Positions 29,742-41,977 of a stretch of 64,000 bases of DNA are shown here, piece by piece. Position 1 is the stretch's first letter. Each line of letters starts with the position of its first letter. Under the pieces are notes generated by a model. It searched no databases, was not told the DNA's origin, and saw only the letters and a program-made list of their open reading frames with translations. The DNA lies in assembly GCA_028753945.1 (NCBI GenBank), contig JAPNXP010000018.1, forward strand, positions 992,001 to 1,056,000. The letters are read 5' to 3'. The stretch comes from Hexactinellida sp. DTS-2022. Its lineage: Eukaryota > Porifera > Hexactinellida. Both the position numbers and the translations under genes were made by a program.

Positions 29742-32225
29742 CTAAATATACCAACATTCCTGTGGAAATGCGGGGAAGTCACCAAAGTTAGGTTCCCAGT
29801 TGAAGAAACTAAATAAAATAAATAACAATTACATCAAGTAGACCTAAGTTGATTAATTCATTGAATAATAGCCATTAATTATTAGAGATATCTTATATGT
29901 AGACCGTCTAGAAATAGACCAGGTTTTATTCCCTATACATTAGTATTACCCATAAAAAGCAGGGCAAGTGGTCTACAGAATTTATAGACGGTCTACAAAT
30001 TTTTGGCTTATTTGTATGGGCTTTTATAGACCGTCTATTTCTAGACGGTCTACATATAAGGATGCTCTAATTATTATTTCAGTCAAGTTTGCTTACTGTG
30101 AACAATCTTTGTCTGCTTAATTAAAATGAAAAACTTTTATTCTTAACAAGCCCTATGGTCCCAATTTAACAACTTACATACGTAAGGTTTGTATTAATTA
30201 AGCAGCTGAGTATTTAGAAGTATCTCTATATGAATACAATTTTTCTTCCCTTGAGTTCAAAATAAAAACCTGACAGTAATTCAAAAATTATTCACATTTG
30301 AATTAGTATTCAGAATCAAATAAGCCAACTAGTCAGTGAATATTCAACCATGGTGCTGATCAAATAAGGACTCGTAGGCTGCGGATAATTAAAAAATATT
30401 GACCCAAAATTTTTGTGATCGACTAAGAATATCGCCAATCGCTATATAGGCAAATTCCTAACTGGAAGAGAAAACATGCGGCATTGGCAATGACAAGAGG
30501 TTTAAAATATAGTTACATACTTGAATTCTTCAACAATCTCAAGTCTATGGTAACGATCCCTCCTTATATCCGTCACCTTTACCGGATAACACTTTATCGA
30601 AGATACTGTCATAATAATAAATCTTTCCTCTAGATACATAATAAAATAAAATAAATAGATATGCAAATCAATGTTAAACTAACAACCAAATATCAAAAAC
30701 TGGAAACAACACTTACCTCAGGTAAATATATTTTTGATAAAACCGAACTTCAAATAAAATATTCGGAACAAACAAAGTTATTACATTAAAGTATTTTATC
30801 GTAAACAGCAGGGTCTTTAAATTTGTACAAATTACACAGGAACTGAATTTTTTCTATTTTTGTACTTATTGGATAATTGAGATCAGTTACCAGTTGTAAA
30901 GGAATATCTGCAAATCTTTGCCAAAAGTCCGTCGTCGTGTTTTGGATACTTCGATCCGAGGTATATATTCCCTTGACAAGTGAAAATGTTAGGAACACCC
31001 GGTTTAATATAGGCATCCGATTCATGCATCTCAAATTTGTGACAATGAGCGGTACCATCTGCGGTTTTATACCAGTCAAATCTTGTTCTTGCAGTGATCT
31101 AGACAAATGTATTGTAATGTATGTAGTGGTTATTATATATACAATTTAATTTCTGTATTAAAATATTATATATTTAGAACGTACTTTGAGTGTTACATTT
31201 CCATTTACAACCATCTTGTAATCGTCGAAAAAGTAAAAAGCTCTAAACTTGTTGGTGGTGTAAGTGCCAGGACCAGTGTGTCGGTAAATGTCTCCTATAT
31301 TGACCCTCCTGTGTGTTGAATCTTCAAAGTAGTCTTCCCCATCAACTCGCTCTCGCCGCTCAGGATCATGCTACATGTAAATATATTGTTAATAACGGTC
31401 AATGGGTGAATCATGGAATATCTGGTCAGGGTATATACTAATGTATTTCAAATGGAGTACACTCATATCTCTCAGATACGGTCACCACCCTCAACCGGAC
31501 ACCTTTATTGGTGCAAGCGAAGCTAAATATGTATATATTATAACATTTAACCAATAATGTAGTATTATGACAAAATTCTATAACAAATTCATATCTTAAA
31601 TATTCCACAACCAGTTAAAAACATCAATTTTTGATTTCTGAATGAATATATAAAATATGGATTAGACACTTTGGGATTGTACATGTACCAGACATTGTAT
31701 TTCTGAGATTCGGGCAAATTCCCAGGTACGGTCCATACGGGCAACCACCGGACAACAGTGCTCGGATAAGGGAGGTTTTAGTGTAAATATATCGTAGATC
31801 AGGGTTTCTCAAACTCCCATATCTCCAATGAGAGCTTGCAATATGACCACACCTAGGCTTGATATAATATTGCAACATTTTCAAAGTATGATGAGAGTAG
31901 CCAGGCCAAAAAATGCTTGAAATATATGATCCGTGGTAATAAATAGTCCGATCGGGACCATTTATTTCGTGACAGGGTGCACTAAGGCAAATTAATAAAT
32001 TAATTCAACAACGTACCCATACATAGCTCCCACGGATTCTAATGTCAGAAACATCTAAAATAATATAGAGATAAACATTTGTATTTCATTAATAATGCGT
32101 TAATTAACAAGTATGTTGTATAACTCACTGCAGGTAGTTTCAACTGTTGGATCAACTAAATGAAGAGAAAAGTCTTTCGCAAAAGCGCTTAGTACAAGCA
32201 AAGAGAATACGATCAATATCTTCAT
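29742..32225 (-). CDS. Ependymin-related secreted protein A
   Basis: Exons 32129-32225, 32017-32054, 31185-31370, 30891-31098, 30521-30605 and 29742-29808 splice in frame to 226 aa. MKILIVFSLLVLSAFAK is a signal peptide. The mature chain shows the ependymin-related pattern: a beta-rich core (FRAFYFFDDYKMVV), CHKFEMHE, NIFTCQGNIYLGSKYP, GLLAKIC, a CYPV motif and a terminal FNWEPNFGDF ending near a last cysteine (PQECWYI). Ependymin-related proteins are secreted, calcium- and lipid-binding proteins with a BPI/LolA-like fold. The longest open frame over the fourth exon is a different, wrong frame. A second homologue (34367-35774) shares the intron phases 1,0,0,1,2. Two mobile elements sit in the last intron. 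Confidence 0.65.
29892..30060. mobile_element. Foldback element with perfect 28-bp terminal inverted repeats
   Basis: The left arm 29892-29919 (cttatatgtagaccgtctag and onward) is the exact reverse complement of the right arm 30033-30060. A third copy of the core, tagacggtctac, lies inside at about 29982-29994. An attagag/ctctaat pair outside both arms suggests that the true ends lie about 10 bp farther out. There is no ORF. It lies in the last intron of ependymin-related gene A. Confidence 0.8.
30080..30276. mobile_element. MITE family A, diverged copy
   Basis: The ends cagtcaagtttgctta and aaaacctgacag match the family A ends with several substitutions. The interior keeps tgaacaa, ctgcttaatt, caagccctatggtccc and tcccttga. 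A 3' TA flank is present; the 5' flank is tt rather than TA. Confidence 0.7.
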
Positions 32226-32924
32226 CCTGTAATAAAATATAATTACTAAGTATTAACGATGGGATTTGAATACTAAATATGTACATCTAATTTCGTAATT
32301 TTCTTTACAATCTGGCTTAAATATTATTTGTTGTTGTATTAAATATTATTTGTTCAAAGACGATTTGCATATAATCAATCACATTGTAAGCAAACTAACT
32401 TGGTAATATCTCTTTATAAAGATCAACACTACACTGCTCAATTGAAAATAAAGAAATACTCCAAGTGCTGGCCAAAGAACTATTATTGCAATTAAGTTAA
32501 GACAAATAGAATGTTTGCAATGAGAAAATAAGCCTACCTGCTTCTAATGAAACTCAACCCGATAAGCTACTAATATCCAACACATCAGTATCAAATACAA
32601 GGTCACTCAAGGTAGACTCATGACTACGCACCTGCAGATAACCTACATACTATAGGGTAATATTCCAATAAATTTGAAATACAAATTAGAGGAATAAGGA
32701 CTAAACACAGATCTTGTGATGGCAAAAGTAATGCTAGACTCCTGATTATAGAACTCATGATTGACCAAGCAAATTGGGCGAATGAACCTCCTTCTTGCAA
32801 TATGGGTGAATTAACTACATAGTACTCTTAAGGATGTATTATACAAGTTGCTGAGAAATATCCTACAAACCAAACAAAGCCTCAAAATATTTAATTAATA
32901 GACAAACATAAAAACAATACATAA

Positions 32925-34004
32925 TCAAGATGAACTAAATGCTTCATATATGTTCTGTGAGAATAGCATCACTTCACGTTTGGTCAGCAACTGGTGCAGC
33001 AGGCTCTCTTGGTCACCAGCGAATAGAACAGGAAAACATTTGGAAATAGAAATAACTAGTCTAGCGAACTGAACGGTAAGTTCCTCGTCTGGATTAATAC
33101 TCTCTGATTGGGTAACTGGACACTGAGCTGCTGTCCATTGGGAAATGTAGAGGAAACATAACTTCACACAGTTGTTAAGCAGTGATAAGAAGTCTTGTTC
33201 TAGAATGTCCCGAGTGGAGTCCAGCAGAAAGCAGAGCTCTCCGTCATCATCGGGGTTATCCGGGGGGAGGAATAGTTCTTGCAATGGCATCACTTCTAAA
33301 TTTCCATCTCGATTTTCAAGGGCACATTGGATTTCGTTTAGTATTTCATCGAATTTCGCGAAACTTATAGCCTGCTTGAGTGAGACTCTACTCAGAACAT
33401 TTCTAACAATTGGTTCTACCACAGCCATCAACTTCCCAGATCCCACCTCAATCAGATAATTGCAGTACTCAATGTATCGCTTCTGCAGTATGTCTCTCTT
33501 ACTTCTATCCCTGCCATTCAACACAGGCGCTTCATTACCATTTGGTCTTAACCCTTCTCCCTGACACATAGACTCTCGGAACATAATGCCTCCAATGATG
33601 TTTAGTTCTACTCTCACAAAAAGGATTAAGCCACTTAGCAGATAAGCTGCGGATATCAATCTACTCAAACTATTGATTTTCAAGTTCTCCCATATCACCA
33701 ATTTATCAGATCCATTCACTTCTTTCAAATGCTTTATTAGGAAATCTACTTCTACCATTTCAAGTAGTTTCTCCCTGAGCGCAGTGCTGAGGCTAAATAT
33801 CGTGTTGTCTGCTGTCTGCAGGTTGCTATGGAAATGATGTTTCTTACGAGCATACTCCAGATCGAGGTCTTCCATCTCCAGGGACACACCCTTTAGTTTT
33901 TGCTTAACATAACTAAAGCACAGATAGCTACCAAGGCCTATTCCTCCAACGAAGAAGAGAGCGGTTATTTTCTTTGGATGTTTCTTGATAAAGTTGATCA
34001 ACAT
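32925..34004 (-). CDS. PEX3: Peroxin-3, peroxisomal membrane biogenesis factor
   Basis: This is a 359-aa single-exon protein. Residues 1-15 are basic (MLINFIKKHPKKI), followed by one hydrophobic span at about 16-35 (LFFVGGIGLGSYLCFSYV), the N-terminal peroxisomal membrane anchor of PEX3. Next come the family blocks KQKLKG, then ARKKHHFHSNLQTADNTIFS, LSRLISAAYLLSGLILFVRV and ELNIIGGIMF. PEX3 is the docking receptor for PEX19 and is needed to insert peroxisomal membrane proteins. Length agrees with animal PEX3 (about 370 aa). The gene lies between two divergent ependymin-related genes; no functional link is evident. Confidence 0.92.
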   Translation of the reverse strand: MLINFIKKHPKKITALFFVGGIGLGSYLCFSYVKQKLKGVSLEMEDLDLEYARKKHHFHSNLQTADNTIFSLSTALREKLLEMVEVDFLIKHLKEVNGSDKLVIWENLKINSLSRLISAAYLLSGLILFVRVELNIIGGIMFRESMCQGEGLRPNGNEAPVLNGRDRSKRDILQKRYIEYCNYLIEVGSGKLMAVVEPIVRNVLSRVSLKQAISFAKFDEILNEIQCALENRDGNLEVMPLQELFLPPDNPDDDGELCFLLDSTRDILEQDFLSLLNNCVKLCFLYISQWTAAQCPVTQSESINPDEELTVQFARLVISISKCFPVLFAGDQESLLHQLLTKREVMLFSQNIYEAFSSS

Positions 34005-34366
34005 TGAATAATTCTAGTATTTTAATTATCAAACTTAGTTTTGATTAATCACATTCAAAACTTTTGAATGAGATTAATTCTCTAGAGTATACTATTATCT
34101 TTCTGGTAATTAAATGGAACTCTATTAGCACGAGTATCAGCAAATACAGTAAAATATTAATGTGTGGGTATTATCGGGTGCGTGACTAAGTGTGGTAACT
34201 TTAGATAGCTAGATCGTATTTCGGACTTATGAGAAGAGTATGCCCAGGAATAATCATAGTGCTCCTGCATAATAATTACAAATATCTTAAATAAATCTAA
34301 CTTCATCTTATAGAGCTAGTGATTCATAAAAGGTACAGAAATACTGAAGCAGGGAAATATTCAGAA

Positions 34367-35774
34367 ATGAGGATTAGTTTCGCGATCACACTACTTCTAG
34401 TTGGGACATGGTGTCTTATAGGAATCCAGCCGCAATGTCAAGGTATATTATTGAAAAAAAATTATAATTGTCTTTAAAATAGATTTACAAGAAATTGTTG
34501 TGACAGAGTATTAATTGTATTTTGTAACTAATGCATTTGTGTTTACAGGAGAAACTGAAATTACGTTCGAGGCGTACTACGTGAGGGTAAGTAACTAAAT
34601 AATTTTACTGTTACTGATTATGTCGAATACCATTAGTAAATTTATAGGCAATTAGGATATTTCTATCCATGATCGTATGTTCCGGGTCCCGATCCTTTTT
34701 CTGATTAATAGAGTCCAATTTACATACGTAATATCCAAATCAATTGCTTCTTAATAAAAAAATAACAGTTATCTGTAATTACAATTATATATTATAACAT
34801 TTGTTCTTGCATAAGACGAGCTCTTGCCTCTTGGGCTCAAAAATAGGAATAAACTTAGTAAATACTGTCAATATCTGCATGGTTGAATTATCAAAGGATC
34901 GTAAAAAGGATCGTGATCGGGATATTAGATAATAATTTCAGCCAGGACCGACCCTTTTTCAGGATCGTATAATGCCTTAATAATTAACAAAGATGTTGCA
35001 AAGTTATAAATTGAAGATTCGTTATTGTTTATATGATTTCAAAAATATTTATTCATTTCCAGATGATCAGAATCGGAGTAGATAATTATGAACGATTTGA
35101 TGAAGGAACGATAGCATATGATGGAATTGGAAAACGAGTAGCATTTAGACTAGATCCGAGATTTCAATCTAGTGAATCTACATTACTGATGGACTTTATA
35201 TGCTACGATCCCACTAGTCGCACTGGGGTGAGTCAACGATATGTCAACCCTGGAACTTAGAGTATTCCTAAAGTTATAACGATTTTTGTTTTAGTACAAG
35301 AATGTTGCAGTTCTACTCAACGGGAAGTGTGAAGAAAGTGTCGGGCATTTTTATGATCTATTAGTTCCAACCGAAGATGACTTCAAAGGGAGTTTTACTG
35401 CCGGAGGGCCAGGTGACCAAATGCCAGAGAGTTTATATTTTGGAGAAAGTAAGTTAGATAACGGACTGCCAAAAAAGTTTATATACATGTTAATGAATGT
35501 ACTATCTCAGGCACTAGAGAAAGAAATGATGTCATCTTGACAACTATCGGTTGTCACCCAATAGAATACGCAATCTCAGATCAGGAACGTAATTTCCATT
35601 CTAGAATTAAGTAAGTTAATAATTTGAATATTAAAAGATGAACAAATAATAAATATTTGTATTTTGTCTAGTTTCTACAACCATACAGCTAGACTACCCA
35701 CTGATGCTTTCAAAATTAGTTGCGGAGGACAACGGGATGTCGAGTGTGCTACTTTTCCTTCTTCCCATTTATAA
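34367..35774 (+). CDS. Ependymin-related secreted protein B
   Basis: Six exons (34367-34442, 34549-34586, 35063-35227, 35295-35448, 35511-35610, 35672-35774) join in frame to 211 aa. The signal peptide is MRISFAITLLLVGTWCL. The middle exons give YERFDEGTIAYDGIGKRVAF, then GKCEESVGHFYDLLVP, DQMPESLYFG, NDVILTTIGCHPIE and LPTDAFKISC. That is the ependymin-related arrangement of beta strands and cysteines, including a C-x-P-I site equal to CYPV in gene A. Intron phases (1,0,0,1,2) and the 38-nt second exon are the same as in gene A, so the two are probably ancient duplicates. The overall pair identity is low. Confidence 0.6.
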
Positions 35775-36944
35775 TACAAATCAGATATCTATAGTGATAA
35801 CTTATAGTATGTATATAGGAAAGGATGATCATAGCGATAGTTGTAGTGAATGGGATGTACTGTATTATAGTCTGTATATCTAGATTGTAAAAGTAGATTT
35901 GTTGTTAATTATTCAATTTCGTTTACGTGCAGGGGCGTAGCCAGTGGGCCTGCCGGTGGGCCCAAACTAAATTCCAACAGGCCCAACTGGGCCTGCGCGC
36001 ATTTTCAGAATTCATTCTTCTAAAAATGCGACAACATTTAATAAGATGGAACTGGACTAATTACAAATGGTAAAGTTGTATTGAACTATTAGTAAATATA
36101 AGCTGCTCGTGTGACTGATTTAGGTGATAGCTAGTGACCGACTTAACAGTAATACTAGTATTGTTTTATTTATATAGCCCTGTCCAGTGGCGTAGCCAGC
36201 CTCGGGCAAACTTTCACTTTTTTCCCGGCAATATTTTATCAGTGGGGTTTTACGCACATTTGGCCGAAAACTTAAATACATATTGCCCGGGCACAGAAAA
36301 AAGTTACCCGGGCTTCTGGCTACGCTAATGACCCAGTCATAGCTATATATAAGGACAGAACAAAAACTTGTTAAGAAAAACTAGTGATGATAAATTGATA
36401 ACTCCAATTGAATGCTATAGGAGCAGGAATGGAAAAAGCAAATTGCAATTTATTAATGTATTTGTTATATTTAACAATTTTTAAACACTCTTTAAATCGT
36501 GTTTAAACTAAGTATACGAAATCAGGAAGTGATAAAGTAATATATAAGCCCTTTGGCAAAACCGCAGGTCCTATGAAGGCCCAGTCAGCAAATCCTGTCT
36601 ACGGTATTATACTATTATAATTAATAAACAAATAAATTAATACACGTATACGTAAATATATTCTGTAACCTACAGAATATATTTTTTGCCAGAGCACATA
36701 AATACATACTATTGCCATGACTAGTGCTTTAATCCAGGGTTAATTAATATTGATCTCAAATTTTAGTATACCAATATTTTGGTTTATACTACTTCTATGA
36801 GGATTGATGTACCTGACCTCCCTTGGGTAAATATACTGACAACACATTATTAGTAGCATTTACTGACTGAATTACAATCTAGAAAGAAAAGAGCAATAAA
36901 TTCATAATATTACAACAATGGTTGAGCTATTATCCACTTGAACT
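35775..36944. other. Repeat-bearing spacer ependymin-related B - MCFD2
   Basis: Holds the gcgtagccag-type ends at 35930 and 36185-36330 and a ggcccagtcag-like remnant near 36580. No gene seen. It looks like decayed transposon territory. Confidence 0.5.
36185..36330. mobile_element. Short inverted-repeat element with gcgtagccag ends
   Basis: The left end cagtggcgtagccag pairs with the right end ctggctacgctaatg. A second copy of the start motif (caggggcgtagccagtgggc) begins at 35930, heading a region with repeated gggccc segments. This end sequence is common in hAT-like and related non-autonomous elements. No transposase is present. Confidence 0.5.
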
Positions 36945-37412
36945 TTACACTTCTCTGCCCTGAGAAACCAGAAACTCTTTATAGTCTATGTATCCGTCTC
37001 CGTCGTTATCGTCTTCCTTCAGTATAGCATCCACAATATTGGCAATATCGGCATCGCTCATAGTCCCGTCAGAGGAATCTTCGTGATGCAGCATTGCCTT
37101 AGCGAGCTCGAGTCCATCCAGCTTATGGTTGAAATCCAGGTCGTGCACTTTGAAGTAGTGGAAGTAAACTTTCTCGTTCTCTGCCAGGTCATCGTCTTCG
37201 ATATCGATAAAGTCACGAGCGTGCTCAAGGATATGTCTGCGAGGGAATACGTTTGAATTGCATGCAAGTAATACTAAATTGCTACACAATTGTAATACTC
37301 ACTCTTTATCCTGGATCTGCTCCGGTTTGTGGAAGAAGTTATCTCTGTGCGAGCAGACAGATTGAGAACATAAGAGGAGGACAAGTAAACAAATCGAAAT
37401 ATGTGGAGACAT
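36945..37412 (-). CDS. MCFD2: MCFD2-like EF-hand cargo receptor subunit
   Basis: Two exons (37303-37412 and 36945-37236) join through a split Glu codon to 133 aa. The signal peptide is MSPHISICLLVLLLCSQSVC. The remainder follows MCFD2: HILEHARDFID, the YFHYFKVHDLDFN stretch with LDGLELAKAM (first EF-hand), and DDNDGDGYIDYKEF (second EF-hand with canonical DxDGDG loop residues). In mammals MCFD2 binds calcium and forms with LMAN1/ERGIC-53 an ER-to-Golgi cargo receptor for coagulation factors V and VIII and other glycoproteins. The C terminus has no membrane anchor, consistent with a soluble luminal partner. Confidence 0.88.
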
Positions 37413-37762
37413 ACTACCCTGTGTGTAATAAATATTGTCTAATTTTGAAAGTAATGAGACTTGACAAATTAATTGATTCTCAAATTAGCAATCAAATCAC
37501 ATTACGTATATCTAATTAATTAATTAATTAATCAAATTTAAGTCACTAACTAATGGAACAAATTAATGATTAGGTAGCCAGCAGATATAAAGTGAAGGAC
37601 AACAATATCTATACGTCTCTAGTACCTTAGAAATACACCACCAGGTATTTATAAGAATTTAGAATAACAAAATAACATTGGAAGCATTTATTATTAAGAA
37701 ATTTCTAATAGTACAGGCTTGCGTTCATGCAAAATATATTATTTTAAGAACAGCTGATCCTG

Positions 37763-40700
37763 ATGTTAATAAAAGAATACCGAATTTTGCTACCCTTGAA
37801 TGTGGAGGAGTTCCGCATCGGATTACTGTACATGCTACTCAAGAAGAGCCGCATGGAGTCGCATGGAGACGGCAACGGTATAGAGATATTGAAGAATGAG
37901 CCCTACAGCGGGGAGGAAGGGACAGGACAGTACACACTCAAAATCCTACACGTGGGGAGCCACATTCCAAAGTGGTTCATGGATATGGCGCCTGAGGACG
38001 CATTCAAACTACAGGAGGAATCTTGGAACCTGTATCCATACGTACACACAATATCTACGTCTCCATTCACGGACAAATACAGACTAGAGCTGAAGAGCAA
38101 GTTCGTTCAGGACAAAGGAAAATCTGAGAACATTTTTAACCTCACGCCTTCTGAGCTGAGATCGAGACAAGTGGTGTACTTAGACATCACCAACACAGCA
38201 GGAGATGAGGTCAAACCTGGGGAAGACCCAAGTGTGTTTAGGTCCCAGAAAACTGGTCGAGGGCCTCTCACATCAAATTGGATGGACCAGCCAGATATTC
38301 CTGTGATGTGTTGCTACAAGCTTGCAAAGGTAACTAATGTATTTATGTTTGAATTAACTAACTGGGAATAATGCCTAAGAACTCAGTCTAACTATGATTC
38401 AGAAATCTCAAAAGTGTTCTTGTATTCATATACTATAATTGAATTGAGTTTATAAATAATTAGAGCGTTCACAGGTATAGCTAGCTATGCGTGTTTAGGT
38501 GGAGTTAAGGTACTGGGGCCTGCAGAGCCGGGCAGAACAGCTGATCCACGAGATGGGGATACAGAAGACATTCAGACAGGTGCATAGACAGGTCTGGTGC
38601 TGGATAGACGAGTGGTTCGACCTGAAGATATCTGACATCAGGCGGCTGGAGGAAGAAACAGCTGGTTTACTGACGAAATTGATGAGCGGGGAATTGGATT
38701 CAATGCCTAGCATTACCTTGCAGCCAGTCGGAGCGAATGGAAGTGCGACAGAGCAGGCACACTCAGTAACACTTGTATCTTCCACAGAACCTGTGAGTAT
38801 TCAGTGCAGAGTATGTACTTATAATACTTTAGTGTTTAGTGTAGTATTAGCAGCTGTTTACAGGCATTACTTAAACTGTAATAATCTTATTTCCCAACAG
38901 AGATCAAAACCCCGTTCTTCAGTCCGCAGGCATTCCCAGGGCTACATCCTGGAGACTCTACACGACTCTGACGATGAATTCTATGACGCAGTGGACGTAA
39001 CTAAACCGTCTATCAACGTAGAATTAGAGGATAGTTCCCAGCTACACCCAGGTTCCATAGGACTGCTTCGCTTTGAGTCCTCATTCGATCATTCAGATGA
39101 TGACAGTAACCAGGATGCAGAGAGATGGTAAACTTCTTATTACTATTCTAAGTTCTAACAGACCAGCCTAACATATAACTGCCATCTGTTACTGTGTAGG
39201 AGCACAAGATCCGTGTACTGGGACACAGAGCCAGCTCCGGCCGAGTTGGTATTCCACTCGGGACAAGAATTTGTATCTGATCGGGGGAACACCTCCCTCT
39301 TGCTTGTGGTGCACGGGGGGAGCTACCTGGACACGGGAGCAGACGCTAGCATAAAACAGTGCGACTTCAAGATATTCAGCTCTAAGCTGGATGAGCTGAG
39401 ACAGAAACACTTCTATCAAACCCAGCACCAGGTGCTCACCAGGCTGGTGGCGTGTCCCTCTGTGTGCACGAGAGCTCTCGCCTGTTTGGGGGTGCTCAAA
39501 TCGTGTCCTGGAATGTCTCAAAACTCGCTAGGAACTGGACTCAGTTTTCACTTGCAAATGAACTCCACTGACGTAGAAGATAAGCTCTCCAACTTCTCTC
39601 TGGGGGCTATCCCTCTCCTGGTGCGCACTGACAAGAGGTATGGTCAGAGCTAGTATGCATTCACTTTATACTGTAGAGTACAGTGTGTAACTATCGTTAG
39701 GTATGTTGAGCATTTGACAGCTGTCATCAACGTGATGAATAGCACATATGAAGAGTTCATTTCTTCAACGGAGGATTTCAGTGGGCAGATATCCATAGTG
39801 TCAGACTGCATGGGCTCTCTACTGACGTACGACATTCTCACTCAGTTCAGCAGTCACGCGCCTCTCCTGAAGTTCCGACCCCATCAGCTGTTCATGCTCG
39901 GGTCCCCAGTGGGGATGATTCTCGCGCAGGAGAAGCTCATGGGTCCCGGCGAGCAGGAACCACTGGCCGCCCCGGGCTGCGAACATCTGTACAACATATA
40001 CTACGAAGGGGACCCGCTCTCCTTCCGAATAGAGCCGCTCCTCGACCTGCAGACCAGATTCCTATCTCCCGTCAGGATACACAGATACAACAAGTCAGTG
40101 TATTAACTGCATGCAATAAGACTGTGGTAATACTATGTGAATAGACTGCCTTTGGGAGATGGTTCCAGCCTGTTGCTGCAGGACTACCTGAATGAGGAGA
40201 GCGGAGGGAGAGACAAGGGGAGGAGTCAGTCGGTCATGGACACATTCCATACAGCCACTCAGGGAGCTACAGCCGGTAAGATGAACAGACTCATTTCAGT
40301 CAGCAGCTGCGAGGGCCTAATGGCGAGATGGTGGGGGGCGGAGAGGGTGGACTTCGCTGTCCAGTCTCCCAACGCTGTGGGTACGTTAGCAACGGAGAAG
40401 GACGAATGCTATTTGATAATTCTTTTGTTGATTAGGGAAAGAAGGGTTCCAGAACTTCACCGCAGCTCGTATTCTCTACTCGCGCTACTGGGAAGCTAAC
40501 GAGATTCTGTCCTTCATTCTGAGATCTTGTGTTTCCTATTCAGAGCAGAGACAGACCTCTCTGCCTAACATAGCAACCAGCTCCTCTTTCTTCCAGACAT
40601 GCGAGAGAATGGAACTAACCCGATTCAGGTCCACCAGTAGCGACAGCATTAGCGCAAAGAATGTTCTACGGAAGAGGAATAACATAAAGTCTTTCTCTCT

Positions 40701-41568
40701 GACTAAGAACTTCAGAGGTATTGACACGGTTGTCAGAGAGGGCCAAACCCAAATGATACAAGGAAAGTTCTCTTTTGGGAAGCTCGACTTAGCCTCCCTC
40801 TCGCGAGAAAAGATAGAGATATTCTACCAGGACCACATAAAGGGTTGGAGCGTGTTCGACATAGCGACCACAGATACTCACGGGGTACTAAACTACGTGG
40901 TTCCAACAGAGAAGCAGTTCTCAGTGGGTGTGCACGACATCCATATGCTGAGTGGGGACACCAGTACCGTGGTGCAGCTAGCAGTGCTGCCTGCCAGCCA
41001 GACGGTAGACGCCGTTGTGTTCAGCATAGACGGGTCCTTCTACAGAGACTTCTCTGTCAAGGGGAACAAGTCAAAGGTCAGGACTGGCAGTGTAGAGATT
41101 ATAGAGTCAGTTATTATACACTAAATCCTATATCTGTTTGTTTAACTATAATCTTATGTTAGGTTTTGGAAGAATCTTGGGTATCTCGTCTTCTACATGA
41201 CAGCGCGACCAGACATGCAGAAGAACGACATTATGCATTGGTTCGACAAGAAGAACTTCCCCTCGGGTCTCACCTACTTCAATGAGGGAGTTAAAACAGA
41301 CCCCCAGACACACAAGTCGGCGTACATCCGCCACCTGATCCAAGACCTGGGTGTCAGGGTGTGTGCCGCGTACGGGTCCCCTAAGGAGGTGCAGATATAC
41401 AGAGACGCTGGGGTCCAGCAGAGCTGCATATACTCGGTCAGTAAGAAGAGTAAAGCGTCAGACACCAACCATCCCATCGGAGAGTCCTTCCTGACCCACA
41501 TTCAGGAGCTCAGCACTAAACCACCTCCGCTGGCTAAAACATCCGTCCTGCTAGCCACTCACAAATAA
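37763..41568 (+). CDS. PITPNM: Membrane-associated phosphatidylinositol transfer protein (PITPNM/RdgB)
   Basis: Exons 37763-38329, 38499-38792, 38901-39127, 39200-39637, 39701-40093, 40145-40380, 40436-41105 and 41163-41568 join in frame to 1076 aa. Residues 1-250 are the PITP domain (MLIKEYRILLPLNVEEF, then VGSHIPKWF and KTGRGPLTSNW). Next comes an acidic stretch with EFYDAVD, a FFAT-like VAP-binding motif. The DDHD domain follows (SDCMGSLLTYD, LGSPVGM, RIEPLL, PLGDGSSLLL). The C-terminal LNS2 domain carries VVFSIDGSF, YMTARPDMQKN and YGSPKEV. These proteins exchange phosphatidylinositol and phosphatidic acid at ER-plasma membrane contacts to sustain PIP2 signalling. It is shorter than vertebrate PITPNM1 (about 1240 aa), mainly in the linker regions. 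The start codon is the family methionine. Confidence 0.95.
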
Positions 41569-41977
41569 ACGAGTCGTTTGTCTGTTTTTATATGTACATA
41601 TTCTGGTGAAATGTAACTGCTGCTATTAAGTTAAGTTAATCTGAAAGGATTCTACAATAGATGATCTATTTTAAAACAACTGACCTAACTTCCATATTTG
41701 GGCATTCGGTGATTGAGTTGGAATTATGAATCGCTTGCAATCAAATTCTCCAAAACAGTAGTGAGCTAATTACTTTCATAAGGGAATAAAATCTTAGAAA
41801 TCAATAATGTTCTAAATAAATTATTTCAGAGGTAGCACTATCTCGTGGTGAATAATACAGAGTAATCAATTATAATTTGCTGATGGTAGTATCTAACAAA
41901 TTCCCAATGGATGGTTGATACTATTTTCGCCGATACTATAAATAGGATCGCATACTACGATATAAAATTCTGACTAA
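41569..41977. other. Spacer PITPNM - NHL protein
   Basis: AT-rich. No RING or B-box coding exon is visible ahead of the NHL gene. Confidence 0.5.

Noticed and set aside
30786-31106. Long minus-strand frame (SLQEQDLTGIKPQ...) over ependymin-related exon 4
   Set aside because: The true frame is the neighbouring one (CHKFEMHE, IYLGSKYP), which closes both junctions and shows the family cysteines.
31459-31521. Possible exon (FACTNKGVRLRVVTVSERY) inside ependymin-related gene A
   Set aside because: It has an acceptor-like tag but no donor gives phases compatible with exons 32017-32054 and 31185-31370, which already join directly in phase 0.
31624-31884. 86-aa minus-strand frame
   Set aside because: Composition and lack of similarity suggest chance; it lies in an intron of ependymin-related gene A.
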